DNA of 64,000 nucleotides from Polytrichum commune (taxonomy: Eukaryota > Streptophyta > Polytrichopsida > Polytrichales > Polytrichaceae). Every line of letters begins with the position of its first letter. The stretch's first letter is position 1. Shown here in pieces: positions 1-13,264 of the stretch. The notes under the pieces were generated by a model, which was not told the origin of the DNA, did not search any database, and worked only from the letters and a program-made list of their open reading frames with translations. The stretch spans positions 13,302,501 to 13,366,500 of the forward strand of contig OX485805.1 in assembly GCA_950295325.1 (NCBI GenBank), given 5' to 3'. The translations under genes were made by a program, and so were the position numbers.

Positions 1-1427
1 GGAAACCTTACCATGCACATATTTAGCTATATTTGAAAACAAGTATACTTTACCATGCAAACAAGTTCTTGGCTACAAATGTGAATGTTGAAAAACAAGT
101 TGAAGGAGTTTGGGGAAAATTCCCACTCACCCACCCTTGCATTCCAATAAAGAAGAGTTTGAAAGGTTTGGCCTTTGAAAAGAGGAAGTTCAGCTTTGAA
201 AGAAGTTTTGAAAAGTCAGCTCTCTCTCTCTCTCTCCACCGTGCCTACAACAATGTCAGTGCGTTGAGGAATTGCAAGCCCAAACCAACCGCCACCATGC
301 CTTCCACACCACTTGGTGCAATGACATTGACCCCCAACCAATCACATGGTTGGCCTTGTGAATGCATCCACCTTGCCCCCCCCCCCCAAACTATTGCATG
401 GGAAGAGGTCGCATTTACTTAGTTGAGTGACCAAGTTGGATGGGGACGAGAATATGTCTTGAAAAGGTGCTACAATTATACCTTATGGATGTTTGTAACA
501 AATAAATTCAGCCTGGAAAATGAGTGAGATTCGGGTGAAACACCGTCACTAAATATTACGAGAACGGAACGACTGATAACAAATGAATAAATGTTATGTT
601 AGTTAGATTATTTGTTGGATGGTTTCAAAAGACTCGGTTTAGAGAATTGTGCCAGATTGAAACGTTGTTGCGTTTTACTTGTCCCACATGGACCATCTTT
701 GCATCGAAAGGGTCCTCGATCTCATTCCCACCATGCACGAATGACATTGGAGACGAGTGACGATGGGGCCTTGGAAACACTTCCTAAAGCCGCTCCGCGT
801 CGAGGGCCAATGAGGCGCCGCCACGTCGTTCCTCCACAACTTCTTTAGGTGGTGTGTTGTGGGATGCAAGTACTTTGTACCTTTTCCGACCTTTTCCCCC
901 CCTTCTCAAACATTGTGTTGCGAGACTATGTTATTGCCGAGGTGCTTCTAACTTATGTATTCTTCTTTGGCGTTGTGCTCTCATGGCCTACTAGCCGTCA
1001 CTAAGTGGAGATAAACGTGAGCCAATAACAAGCACTCTTTCAACACAACCCATGTTTGTTGAATAACTAGGAACTGTTTCATTCTAGAAGATTCGGGCCG
1101 CTTTACAATAGGTGTGCGAAGTATTAGGTTCACATGTCTTCTATTATTTTATGAACGTGTTTCTCGAAATTTCAACCCGGATACGAGACCCAAAATAGTC
1201 AAAATGACTCAATTGGCCATTCACGACCACTATTTGGGCATATTGGTTGAGATCCTAGTGTTTCACGTTGACATCTTTTGGTGTGTGTGTGTTTTTTTTT
1301 CTTCTTTCTTCCTTCATTGACTTTATATATTCTCCACATTCCTCTAACACGATCAGTAAATTTTGTGATGTTTTGAGCGTCAACCAATTATTTCTCAAAC
1401 TCAACCGCTTCGTTTGTAACTGCATAG
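1..1427. other. Intergenic, no gene recognised
   Basis: No open reading frame here resembles a known protein. The only visible structures are a short CT-dinucleotide run near 219-237, a C homopolymer near 378-387 and a GT/T-rich run near 1281-1300. Confidence 0.6.
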
Positions 1428-1430
1428 TTA

Positions 1431-2508
1431 GGGCCGGTTCAAACTATGGCTGTCGAAGTCGAGAGGCCGTGGGATTGAGTGGCCAAACTTTGTTGAGAGT
1501 CCAAAGAAATGAGCTGAAAATAGTCAATAAAATATAGTAAGTGGAGCCTTTAGCCGGGCATAGTGTGAAGCCTCCAAAGGCTAAGCCCAAAGTCCTAACC
1601 TTTGGCCATGAACTCCCACGGCCTCTCGACTTGGACGGTCATAGTGTGAAGCCTCCAAAGGCCGAGCCCAAAGTCCAAACCCAAAGGAGCATCCCACTTT
1701 ATTCCTTGCTCAAAATAACCCCTCCAATCTAATGGTCAAGATCTTGTCAATGATTGATATTTTAATGAAAAAAAGTTCGGCCTCTCGACGGAAGTTTGGG
1801 TCGAGCATTTTGCTCAAGAGGCCGAACTCTTGGCGCCATAACTTCCGAAAAGTGCTGCCACCTAGGCTCTTTTGGAGCACGGGTAGATCACTTAGTGCAT
1901 TTTAAAAACTACGTGCGGCATAATATAGAGAGGATTAAAATCATTTGAAATAAAAATTATAAAGGAATTCCAAATAATGAAGGGGCCATTAAATGTAGAC
2001 AATCCCATTATAAGTAAGTTAGATGGGTATAAAATGTGGGCCATTATTTTATTGTAAAATTAATATAGGGCCTGAAGATAAGGATCATAGAAGGTATGTT
2101 TAGTATGGTATGTAAATGGGTTTAGGACTCACGGGGATGGATGATAATTGGGATCTCCGTCTATCCAAAATTACTTAAAAGGAATATAGAGTACAAAAAA
2201 TAACAGTGACTTGGACAATTTAAGTAATGGAAGGGTGCAAACAAATGGGCCATTTTTGAAATTTAAGTAATTATAGGGAGGCTTTAATTCAGCCCTTGAA
2301 GGTAAATAGCCCCAAAACAAAAAAAAACCCAGCCGCACTTGGTGCACAAAAATGCCTTAGAGTGATCTACCCATGTTTTGGAGGCGACGTCCTTTGGACA
2401 TCGGCCTCTAGTGTGAAGGCTGAGAGGACGGACTTTGGACATTTATGCATTTTCATTGGTCCAAACGCTTCTCCTCTCGAAGTTTGGCCATAGTGTGTGA
2501 ACCGGCCC
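1431..2508. mobile_element. PIF/Harbinger-type non-autonomous element, TTA target duplications
   Basis: The left end reads GGGCCGGTTCAAACTATGGC and the right end is its imperfect inverse, GCCATAGTGTGTGAACCGGC followed by CC. Both ends are flanked by the trinucleotide TTA (1428-1430 and 2509-2511), the target duplication typical of PIF/Harbinger transposons and Tourist MITEs. The interior has no coding capacity. It contains a diverged direct repeat around 1553-1600 and 1638-1685 built on the motif CATAGTGTGAAGCCTCCAAA, and a related block near 2400-2510. At 1.08 kb it is long for a MITE. It may be a deletion derivative of a larger element. Confidence 0.72.
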
Positions 2509-2511
2509 TTA

Positions 2512-5411
2512 GTGTCACCAATTCTAATTGTCTTGCTCAATCCCGATTGTAAACCAAGGTATAGTATTGCCAACACTGAATCTTAATCCAACACTATTTG
2601 TCAATAATAAGATAAAACTAGATAGGTTATTGTGTGTTTCAAATAAGGATTAGTTTTCTTACATTAAGGGCAAGTAGGGTATTAACATTATAAGCATACG
2701 CCCATTTCTTGACTGATTCATGATTTGTGTATGTAGATTAAGATTTTGCTTGTTGAAATTGATATCGAGAATGCACATACATGAGAATCATACCTACATT
2801 TTGTATCCATGTGATTGTTATTCAATACAATGTTCCTTAATGGGGGGTCCATGTTCTCTAAAACTCAAAGTTTTGTGCATAAATCTCATGGAGCAACAAT
2901 TGTACGAGTTTAAAGTTTTGAGCACTCTCTTTAAACGGTCACACATGTCCTCAATTTGGAACTTAGAATGGTTAACATATTTTGTACACATCATCCAACC
3001 TCATTATACAACACGTCTTGTTTGTGTCCATTCTTAACAATGAGCCAAGTTCCATATGGCATCAAAGTACAAGTGTTTGATTAACAAAGGATGACCACAA
3101 AAGGCCTACGTACCTTATAATGGAGTGAAATGGGTTAGGTGCTTTATTGCGACTTGGATTTGTGTGCCGATAAGATGAGTTTAAATGATTGTGGTCCAAA
3201 TTTGTCAACATTTCAAGTTTTGAGGATGCTTATTTATTTAGCACCATAACCACATGGGAACATCGAATGCTATATTTAAGTTATTCTCATTGAATGATTC
3301 TCGAGTCTAAATTCTCGGTGAAAAGGGTAGGGTGTTTATATCAATATGAGATTATTAAAACCCTAGTTTAGGAGCATAAACATAAGGGGGGCACTTGATT
3401 TAGTTGATAGGTAGGCGGTTGGCATGGTTCATCTAGCTCATAATTGGACATGGTAATAATACATGGAGCAAAACAATTAACCCATTATGTATCTCAACAT
3501 CATTGGGGGGGGGGGGGTATGAGATTACATGGCAAAAGATTACGTGATGAGGACCAAGCACTCCCTTAGTTGAGGCCTTCAGAAAACTAAAGCAACCATA
3601 GTTGCAACCGGAGTACATGATTTAGATACCAACACATGAAACGTGAAAGCTCTCCATATAGAAAGTCTCTTCAAGAGGGGCCATACTTATAATTTTGTCC
3701 TCTTTCCGAGACACTTTACACATAACTTTAAGGGCCTACATTTACAAAACACTTGCATGAACTATGGAGCCTCTTTGCTCGCGCACTTTTGTCCCAATGA
3801 CGACCACGGCTCTTGAATGCTTAATGCATAATATGGGATCTTTGAGCAACAAAACTCGTTAATTTTTTGCACCCCAAACAAGCCCCCTCACATCCCATAT
3901 GGTTAAAGTGTATTGTAGAAACTAAGGTATGGTAGAGAGCTCTCTATTGAGACAAAAATGAATTTATCTCCCCTCAAGGTTGCCACATACCAAATCTACG
4001 ATGGTTGAGATCCTCTTGAATCCCAGTGGAAACTATGTTCCAACAATACATTGTTTATCCAGTTAGTGAGGGTGGGTTAAATGTGTGTGGGGGAAGTTAG
4101 TGCAGTTGAAATTAGTAGCGACCATAAGATCTAGGGTTTCGGGAGCCCAAAGTGTCAGAGTATTGGAAACTCTCAATGCAAGCTCTCTTCGGTTTTTTAA
4201 TGATAGGAGATGCCTCTAGAGTGAGTGGCGATGGCTAACAAGGAGTAGAAGAAACCTCTTCGAGCTCACCAAAACAAACCATGCACTCTACAAACACATG
4301 AGAACACGCACTACCGTTTCTTGAGACGTTCGGTAAATGAGCATGTATTCATGAATTTAGTATCGCTCCGTAAAAAATTCAGCCCTCGCTAATTTTGAAA
4401 TTTGACAAAATAGTGTGTGTTTTGGGGAATTACTACCACATGCATTAAATAAGACAATCAATGTACTAACGATGAAATAGTGCACCCTCTGCAGTAGTAC
4501 ATATAGAAGGATGTGCACAAATATTTAATTTGACCGGAACCACTTTCATGCTAGGCTATTTGCCTCTACTAAGAAAACAAAAAACATTTCACCTACACAT
4601 TTCATTAGGACTGCATGTAGTTGGGTCTCAACCTAACAAAAGTATTAGTATTATTTTGGCAAAGGGTGGTTGGTAATCAAAGCATTGGGACTTCATGCAC
4701 AAGCGTTTCATTGACACCACATGAGCATTCCAATGATGGAAGATGAGATCAACTCAAAAGGATGGGATTTTAGTGAAGGAGCTCATAAAGCTTTGCATTC
4801 GTACATATGTGGGTTGGAATCTCCCGGTACACCATTTAACGCAAAGCATGTGAGTTCTAAGCCTACATCAATTGTAAAGTGGCCAAAATCTTATAGAATG
4901 CAATACTTATACCAATTTGTTCAAGAATGTAAGTCGAGCACCACCATACATTGATAACCAACATAATTTACAATAGTCCACATGCCTTTTGTAATAAATA
5001 TCACACTAGTTTTTAAAAACTCACTTTCCATTCAACAAAGCATTGTGCATCTCGTACAAATCATGACTGGCATGTTTTTTTGGAACATAACGTTACTCAA
5101 CGACGTGGACCCTCATAATATAACAATGAGATGTTGGGGTTAAGTCTGAATATGGGTTTCCTGACATAGTTTACTGACATCTCATTGTACTATTTTGAAG
5201 GCCCATGAAACGAGAGTTGAACACCAAGTAATGTTATGATTAGTTATATAGAGGCATTGAGTATACATAAAAGACAAATAGATGGATAGTTAGATGTTTA
5301 GACTTGAGAGCGGATTGAAAGGAATAGGCACAATTAATGTTTAGAATCCACCAAGGGAGGGGAACCGCAAGACCAAGTATCCCAAAACTCTTAATAACAA
5401 TAGCTCATAAC
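2512..5411. other. Intergenic, AT-rich, no gene recognised
   Basis: Only short open frames without family resemblance are present. There is a poly-G run of about 13 bases near 3507-3519. Part of 4260-4440 resembles, in inverted orientation, the decayed dispersed repeats seen again at 35-36.5 kb. Confidence 0.55.
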
Positions 5412-5636
5412 ACTACACCATTCATGGTATTCAATGTCACTTACTATTTGGAGTTATGCAATGCTATAATTCTTTATTGAGAATGTAATATTTTACTAAG
5501 CAAAGTCATTTATGTTCTATAACATATGAACAACCTATAGAACCTATGTTAGTAAAAATTGGACTCTATAGTAAGGAGTTATTGCACTGCATAATTTCAA
5601 ATATTAAGTGACACCAAATACTATAAATGTTGTAGT
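5412..5636. mobile_element. Small inverted-repeat (MITE-like) element
   Basis: The left end ACTACACCATTCATGGTATT, followed by CAATGTCACTTA, is matched by an imperfect inverse at the right end (GTGACACCAAATACTATAAA, then TGTTGTAGT). The same terminal motif bounds 25002-25574 and occurs at about 38541, so it is a dispersed family. I could not identify a clear target-site duplication. Confidence 0.5.
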
Positions 5637-6156
5637 AGGATTATGGTGTTTAAAACACACTTGGCTTTTATACAAACCAAACTCTGTGTCATTTGAAAGG
5701 ACCATTTGGACGGTCACTTTTACACCCTAGTAATATGGCTCAAGGCCATAATCTTTTTTATTGTTTTGTGTCAAAACATGTGGTCACTTTGAGTTGCATG
5801 CACATATATGGTCACTCTGTAAGCTTAGTCATTTGGCCTCATTACCTAGGTAGATATTTAGAGCCTAAGATAGTCATGAGACCTAATAGTGTATTATAGT
5901 TTAATATAGTTTAATATACGAAATATTTAACTTTAGTCATCTTAAATAGCTTGGAAAATTTCAAAAAATCCCCATAGATATGGAAAATTATAAAATTATA
6001 AAATTTTCTTAAATATAATTAAATTCATATGAAACCTACATAAATTTACAAAATAGTTTTAATAAATTATCCTTTAGACATGTTAAATAGCTTGGAAACA
6101 TTTACAAAAAAATCATAGATATGAAAACCTATAAAGATTCTACCATTTAAAAAAAA
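5637..6156. other. AT-rich spacer, no gene recognised
   Basis: Very AT-rich DNA rich in poly-A and TA runs up to the left arm of the foldback element. There is no convincing coding or RNA feature. Confidence 0.5.
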
Positions 6157-7312
6157 GGAATTGTTAAAACCACCACGCCTTTTGTTAATGCCACCACGCT
6201 CGTGATTTGTAGTCACGTCATTTGGGATTTTACGCGCGATGTCGGAGTATCTTAAATTAAACTAATCTCTTGGCGGGCCGGACGAGGGCCGCTATATGAA
6301 CCATTTATGGCGGGGGAAGATCTTTACTATATGCGGGCCGGTTCTAGGGGGCCGGACATTGGTGGGGCTCACTTATGCCGTCGGCCTCATGTCTTATTTC
6401 GGGGAGCCCACCTTTAGGCTCTTGTTGGGCTAGGCGGGCTCGGTGGCTACGTGGCTAGGCGGATTAGGCAACTAAGTATAATTCCTTTCTAGGCCTACTT
6501 ACTACTAAATAACTAGTTGCTTAGGCCTACTTACTACTCCCTCTGTTTCAAAATAAAATTGTGGTTTCTATTTCAGTGCGGGATTAAGAACAGTGACCGG
6601 ATTTGAACCACAATGCGCTTTTTAACCAAAATTGGGAGCTGCCGAAAAGTTGCCGACGTCTCTGTCATGCCCGGAGGAGGTCCGTAACGAAACCATGGTT
6701 TTATTCTGGCACGGAGTTTATGCAGAAACCATGGTTTTATTGTGAAACAGAGGGAGTACTAATTAACTAGTTGCTTAGGCCTACTTACTACTTAATAACT
6801 AGTTGGTTAGGCCTACTTACTACTAAGGCCCATCCAAGGGCCGTTGATCCACCAAGGTCCATCCAAGGGCCATAGTGGTCCTAGGTGGCGGGGGGGCACT
6901 AAGCAAGTAAGACTAAGCAACTAGTTAATTAGTAGTAAGTAGGCCTACGCAACTAGTTATTTAGTAGTAAGTAGGTCTAGAAAGGAATTATACTTAGTTG
7001 CCTAATCCGCCTAGCCACGTAGCCACCGAGCCCGCCTAGCCCAACAAGAGCCTAAAGGTGGGCTCCCCGAAATAAGACACGAGGCCGACGGCATAAGTGA
7101 GCCCCACCAATGTCCGGCCCCCTAGAACCGGCCCGCATATAGTAAAGATCTTCCCCCGCCATAAATGGTTCATATAGCGGCCCTCGTCTGGCCCGCCAAG
7201 AGATTAGTTTAATTTAAGATACTCCGACATCGCGCGTAAAATCCCAAATGACGTGACTACAAGTCACGAGCGTGGTGGCATTAACAAAAGGCGTGGTGGT
7301 TTTAACAATTCC
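6157..7312. mobile_element. Foldback element with long (~400 bp) terminal inverted repeats
   Basis: The two arms are near-perfect inverses. They start GGAATTGTTAAAACCACCAC on the left and end with its inverse on the right. The left arm runs about 6157-6534 and resumes at 6759-6830 after a nested MITE. The right arm is about 6905-7312. The arms are GC-richer than their flanks and contain repeats of GGCCTACTTACTACT near the centre. Long arms suggest a Mutator-like or foldback transposon. The 9-bp flanks (taaaaaaaa and caaaataaa) match at 7 of 9 positions but are simple AT sequence, so the target duplication is uncertain. No transposase is encoded. RNA read across it would form a long duplex. 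Confidence 0.8.
6537..6756. mobile_element. Stowaway-type MITE (Tc1/mariner), TA target duplication
   Basis: A 220-bp element with terminal inverted repeats CTCCCTCTGTTTCAAAATAA on the left and the inverse (TTATTGTGAAACAGAGGGAG) on the right, flanked by TA dinucleotides at 6535-6536 and 6757-6758. This is the classic Stowaway terminus and TA duplication. It lies inside the left arm of the foldback element, so it inserted later. Confidence 0.9.
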
Positions 7313-8685
7313 CAAAATAAATACTAAGTTCATATGCAACCCAATTGTTTTTGCAAAGTACACAAGGACTCTATGTAGTAGTTGTGGAGTGACTTTGCAT
7401 GCAATAACTAGCTGCAAGAACTAAGTGCAATAACTTCGTTACCCAATAAGTCCATTACCTACTATTTATGTGCACATGTGATGTGAGTAGAGTTGATGGC
7501 TAATGACTTAAGTTGGGATGTATGAGGTCCTAGGTGCAAATCCCCTTGGCTTTCATTTCTCCGAGGCCAACAACCATGATAGCTATTATGTAGTTGCTTT
7601 TGAACTGTGGAAGGTCATGTGAAAAGTGGAAATTGAGACATGAATTACGTTGGCTCGTAAAATTTCAAGTTTTTTTTAACACCACTTGCGCACAGTTGGC
7701 TAATATGGAATAATGCATTTAAAGCATATGTGCAATGCAAAAACAACGTTAGTCTTAGCAACGTGGCCTCAAGGACAAAGTTTTCATTGAGGTACTTGAC
7801 ATATGTGGGAATGATTGTAGCTCAATAAAATAGTCATTTAGGCCCAGAGATCCTCCTAGTGTAACTAGGTTGTTGTCCATCCATTGGATGGACATATTGC
7901 TCCTACAAGACAAGCAATCACGAACTCACCAAGTGTTGTCGAGTTTTCAACACATCAAGACATCATGGTAACCGACATCCAAGGTTTTACCATAATCAAC
8001 ACAAGCTTTCTGCCACTTGAGCGCCCCATAGTTAGTCAGACCATTCCAAAGGATCTGTTGGCTCTACCACGAGGGAAGTGACGTAGAGGTGATCTCTAAA
8101 ATGAACCAAAATTTGACAACCAACCGGAATTGGCCACATATGTGTTAGTAACTCACTATTCAAGTGGAGTCCAATTGCAAATGAGCGTTGATCTAGAGTG
8201 GTCTATGAAATGAGCCAAAATTTCACCCTGGTCAAGCTGCATCCATACTGTGAGGTGCATAAGTTAACGTATTGGTGAAAATTGCAAATGAAGTCTAGAA
8301 CTTAAGTTTTTTTTTGTTTATTGGACATAATTACATTACGATATTCCTATTAAAAAGAAATGAAAATAAAAGCTTGAAACGATAAAAGAAACAACTTCCA
8401 ACTTATTCAGCGGAAATTGTGACTTCAACCTTAACATCCACTCATTGGGATATTAATAACCGTGAAAGAATGTGAAATTTATACTATGCCTAGTGAGGAA
8501 AAGACTTGCATAACATTACACAATTGTGGTCCGGGGTATTTGTGGGCCCAAAATAAGATAGACATGCTTGATTCATTTACGTATTTGAATTGGACACCTT
8601 TATTTGAGTGATACTTATGAGGTTCAGTGTGCTTTCAAGAATGAGTATACAAAAAAACACATGTCTTAAGAAATTGGACTACGTG
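7313..8685. other. Intergenic, no gene recognised
   Basis: No protein-like frame. Around 7497-7543 there is a weak tRNA-like pair of RNA polymerase III boxes (TGGCTAATGAC and, 26 bases on, GGTGCAAATCC), which could be an old SINE head. I would not call a gene from it. Confidence 0.4.
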
Positions 8686-8750
8686 TTTGTGGAATGAACA
8701 GACACTCCATTCACGTCGGTCCCTTTCTAGGGATCGAAGTTTCTTCTCTC
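8686..8750 (+). mobile_element. 5'-truncated SINE copy with 12-bp target duplication
   Basis: This 65-bp piece matches the 3' end of the SINE at 51865-52230 (motifs GACACT, ATTCACG, CGG and the terminal AGTTTCT). It is bounded by perfect 12-bp direct repeats TTGGACTACGTG at 8674-8685 and 8751-8762. The duplication shows that it arrived by target-primed reverse transcription and stopped early, rather than being a decayed full-length copy. Confidence 0.78.
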
Positions 8751-8762
8751 TTGGACTACGTG

Positions 8763-9700
8763 CCCAAAATATGATTAACCATTCTAGACTCATAGGTCAA
8801 CATAATTGGGGGGCAGTGTTCAAGTTTGAAGTGTGTACATGTATTTCAATGTGAAGGGCTTCAAAATAATCACACTTCACTCAGACTTTCAGACTTTTTT
8901 GCAACAATTCACAAAAAAAACTTGATATTGGTTGTTTTGTATTGAATATGGAAATAATATGATGTCTCACTATATTGAAGAAGTACATGCAATAAAATGA
9001 TGCACTAAAATTATTTAGATTCCCTACACAATGCACTTAATCATCATCCAACTCCAAAGGCAAAGCCTCTGGTTTTTGGTCGATTTCCAAGTGTCAGAAA
9101 TTCTAGCCCAATCTATATTTTCCATCGGAAAACTGCATAGTGACATTCGCATCATTGCATTCAATGTTTAAAGTTTCAATCGACTTTTGCAATCACTCAC
9201 CCAATTATGTTTGGAAAATCCACTTTCACATATAGCTATGCTTGCCAAGCCAAAGTTGCATTTAGTGTTGAGTCAAAGTTGTAGAGTTGAAATCGTAGGT
9301 GTTATTGGAATTTGGAAGTGTCTACTAGAGTGCCAAGATTGGAGTCCAACTACGTTTCTATTTGCAAATTGTAGCCATTGTATTTTGCGACAGGCGGTTT
9401 TTGGAGAGGCCTTCACTGTGAAGGGTGGAAACTTTGCAAAGCACATTTTTGTGAAGTGCCCCCCAAATAAAAAACCTTTTTCCACGGCCAAAATGGCATT
9501 TGAAAGATGTCGAAGACTTCAATACACTGCAAACATTGATGACCCCAACACCTATATGACCAATTAAGCAACATGAGAATCTTGACTTTGATAATGAAGA
9601 AGACATTCATATGAGCTCTGAAATTAAGAGGAAAGTGGCTACGGTCTCGACTTGGATTTGCTAACCATCTCGTACTAATCATGTGTTCCACTTTTCCCGA
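8763..9700. other. Intergenic, no gene recognised
   Basis: A 126-codon open frame at 9187-9567 has no family resemblance and overlaps several equally long frames on the other strand, so it is probably chance. Confidence 0.5.
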
Positions 9701-9940
9701 CTAGTGGGCTAGTCGGGAAAAAGTAACCATTTAAGACCCATCTACCTTACGATTGGAATTGACCCAGGAGCACGGGTGCGGGGACGTGGGTCCGGGTATC
9801 TGGGGGGTTTAGCAACGCGATTGAGCTAGGGTTTTGCGAGCTTCCATTAGGGTTTGCAGAGCTTGCAGGTGGGGGTTTTTCGATCTTGTTGTGCAAGCAA
9901 CCGGTGAGGAGGAGGAGGAAGGGAACATTGCAAAGTAGCG
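9700..9940 (+). promoter_or_regulatory. Probable promoter/5' UTR of the mL43 gene
   Basis: A locally GC-rich block (about 9760-9930) in otherwise AT-rich DNA ends directly at the mL43 start codon. It includes purine-rich GGAGGAGGAGGAAGG just upstream of the ATG. No TATA box is obvious, as is common for housekeeping genes. Boundaries are inferred. Confidence 0.4.
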
Positions 9941-11197
9941 ATGGCGGTGAGGGGAGTCTGGCAGCTGAAGAAGCTCATTGTATGCTACTGTGATCACTCC
10001 GGCAGCAGCGCAGGCGCCAGGTGCGAGAGGACAAGGCTCGTGTCTGAATCTGTCGCGTTTCTTGCTGCGGATAGATAGATGTGTGGACGATGATGTTGGA
10101 TGTAGTAATTCTCGAGTTCTAGTGGTTGATACCCAATGGGGAGGTGGTGGTGTGCAGGGAGTTTATGGAGAGAATTTTTCCGAAGTTTCAGAGGCAGAAT
10201 CCGCAACTGGAGCTTGCCACTGAGCTGGTGCGAGGCCACCATCCTCACTTAAGAGGCCACTACGGTATTTCGATACATCTCAATTGAATTGAAGCATCTC
10301 AATTTAGAGTACATATAATTGCCCATGTCACCATTTCATTACTTTCTAACGTAGACGAGCCTATTACAGTTACCGGTTGCTTCCAGGAGGTTTGGCCTAT
10401 TCTGATGTGAAAAATCCATACGTCTCAATTGAATTGACAGCATTGACCGAGACTGAATTTTGCAGTGATGATCTTGCCTTGAAGTTTTGCTGATACAAGG
10501 GTTTTAGGTATTTCGAGGGCAATTACTTGCTCATGTCGCCATTTCGTTGCTTTTTAAGGTAGACAAGCCTATTACGGTTATTTCCAGGAGGTGTGGCCTC
10601 TTCTAAATTGCAATTAATCCATGAAAAAAAGCAGTCTTTTAACAAACTGTGTATGAATCCAATGCCATAAGAATGAGATCAAGGTGACTACACCTCAATT
10701 TGTGACGAATTTTCAAAGTGCAACTACGCGGCTGCCTGAAGTGGGTAGTGTTGAGTGGTGTTGAGTATCGACTTTCTGGGTATCCCAACCAATTAGCTAT
10801 CTCAAATGCTAGGGTTATGAAGAACGTTAGAATAATATTACAAGAAGAATATTGAACCATTTTGCACCCAAAAGTAGGTATCTGAATAAGACCCGTGTAC
10901 CTTAAATTGAAGTCCATTTGGTGATTGTGGTTTATGTCTTTTATGAGTTCCAATTGAGGTAGCGGTGTCAGCTGAAATCATGACCTGATACAATAATTTT
11001 CTTGTTGCCGTTGGTTGTTGCCAGTGAACAAGAATGAGAGGGTTGTGGACGTGAAGAACCAGAATGCTGAAGAGATCATGACACAGGTCATGCGATTGCG
11101 TAATTCAACTGGCAGGAAAGTTGTTAAGCTGAAAACACGGCATGTGACATTTAATCCAAGTATTCAAGGCACTTGGAGTGAAGACCTAAAAATTTGA
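9941..11197 (+). CDS. MRPL43: Mitochondrial large-subunit ribosomal protein mL43 (L43/L51 family)
   Basis: Structural protein of the mitochondrial ribosome large subunit. I read three exons: 9941-10020, 10158-10264 and 11025-11197, with GT/AG borders and consistent phases, giving 119 residues, the usual length of plant mL43. The first exon encodes MAVRGVWQLKKLIVCYC, the conserved family start. Exon 2 carries the QNPQLELATELVRG segment and exon 3 carries NERVV, RLRNSTGRKVVKLKTRHVT and the terminal QGTW, all hallmarks of the thioredoxin-like L51/S25/CI-B8 fold. There is no long presequence, as in other plant homologues. The start is fixed by the conserved N-terminus. Intron 1 is 137 bp and intron 2 about 760 bp. 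Confidence 0.95.
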
Positions 11198-13264
11198 TCG
11201 AGTAATTGTTCTTTCTTTACTGTGGACTCCCTAAATTCTATTCTCCTTGGCATGTTGATATGAATGTCGTAGTGATATGTCATATTGAGGCTCTTGTTAA
11301 TGATTTGTTGCATACATCACTTGGATGTCAATTTCTTGCTTTGAGAATGCAACCTATTCTCACTAGCAGTGTTGTGACCAGCGGATATGTTCTTCATAAT
11401 CCTGGAATTTGAGCAGGACATCAGGCAGGGCGTTTCGTTCTAATGTGGTAGACCGTGAATGACTGATCCATTTATGTTTGTTGAACAGGTCATTCAGTTA
11501 CCTCTTTGACGTGGTCATGAAGGAGTTCCTCAAGTGTAACCGTGAGCAAATTACTAGTACAAACCATTTGCAGCTTGCAACATTAGATTTTTGTGATTAC
11601 AGGCAACATCACAATGACATTGGGCTTCGCATACTCTGCAGACAAGACAGTAGCCTCATTTATTTTGCCTGTTGATCATGCGTGATCACAGCAGGGTGCA
11701 TCGACAGATACCTGTGGAGTGGTCTTCATAGAGGACTATGGTAAAGGAAATTGGAATATGAGAGCTGGTTTTTAATGTATCATACTTGTAGCCTCTCTTA
11801 GGGTGGCCTGTGAATGTGTGAAACTGAAGCTGCACATAAGGTCTCATCATCTTGTTGTAGATCAATGTGTTCGAATTGGACTTTATGTCATTGATCTCAA
11901 TGTAGTAAAGCAATCAAGTTGCAACATTTGTGCCGAGGACCAGGACCCAGCTTTTATATGCTCGCAAATCAATTTTGGGATAATCTGCGCATCTTTGTGC
12001 AGAGTTGAGTTGTGATGATTCATTCACCAGACAATGTTATTTGGGGCTCGAGAGACTAGCACACATTGGATATCACATTCTTTCACATTCTGAGCTGTTC
12101 TTCAATGTGTGATAACGGGATGTTGGCTTGAAGAGCCTTGATGTCATCTTCCACTTCAGATCTAGGGTTTGTAATTTCCCTGGAAGGGGAATGGATATAG
12201 TACCAGGATTACTGCAGAAAAACTGTGATTGGCATAGGTTACCTCCAGGGTTTAGTTCCATACCAAGAATTGATTGAGAATTCTAAGAGTCCAGCCATTT
12301 AATGGGATGACCCTCCATATAACACTGATGCACATTATGGACTAAAAAGAGGGCAAGAACTCATGGCAATCACTGTCTCTCCTGCATTGCCCACTTCGAT
12401 CCTGAGCACCAAAGTTCATTTGTAGCTTTCACTTGTGCAAACAACCATTGTTGTTACACATGGCAAACAATGTAGTCAGACCATAATCATAACATCCCCA
12501 AAGATCAATTATATGTTATATCGTGCACAATTGTTGGAAAAGTATCAAATGAAAGTTATTGAGGATAGAATTCCTATAGTCCATAACATTGCCAAGCCTC
12601 GTGCTCCCTCACCCTAGGCATGAGAATGATATGGCCAAGGGTATGGAATTAGACATGCGATTTTCAAAAAAATAACAGTGTTAAGTGGCAAGTGGCAAGA
12701 TAACAGTGGCAAGATCCCCATGGAACATGAAACTTCTTTTATTTGAAAGGTGTGAGGGAGCATGAGGTTTAACAATGTGATGCCAAGGGTCGAGAGAAAA
12801 CATCAAAAATTGACATAAAAGAGCAACTAGAGGTGTTTCCTGAAAACAGGTTAGGCGATGTGCACCACCTTTACTAGACAGTATGCTCACTTTCAAGAGA
12901 AAAATTCTACTTGTTGAACATCAGTAAACAGTGCACTATTTTGGATCCCATAACCTACAACATGGACCTCATTCTTTCATCACCACCCATCATTCATTTC
13001 ATGGCTCAAATTCTTCGAACTGTTGGAGCTTCAACAAAGCCAGGTCATCACTCTTGTATGACTGAACAATTGCTGCTGTTGTACTCTACGATGCCTTACT
13101 GTTGCTGCGGCATCTTATGTCGCAAAAGAGCAATTGTGACTAGTGCTTTACTTCCATCTTGACCTAGTCTGACGCCATGAACAAGAGACTAAAGGCAACT
13201 AAATCCAGGACCAAGCGACGGAATCATGGACACAAAAATTGCACTTAAACCTGCAAAAGTTGTT
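11198..13264. other. Intergenic/3' flank, no gene recognised
   Basis: The first part is probably the 3' UTR of mL43. The rest has only short frames on both strands with no family resemblance. Confidence 0.5.

Noticed and set aside
9187..9567. 126-codon frame with antisense partners
   Set aside because: Several frames of similar length on both strands, no domain, no supporting splice or promoter context.
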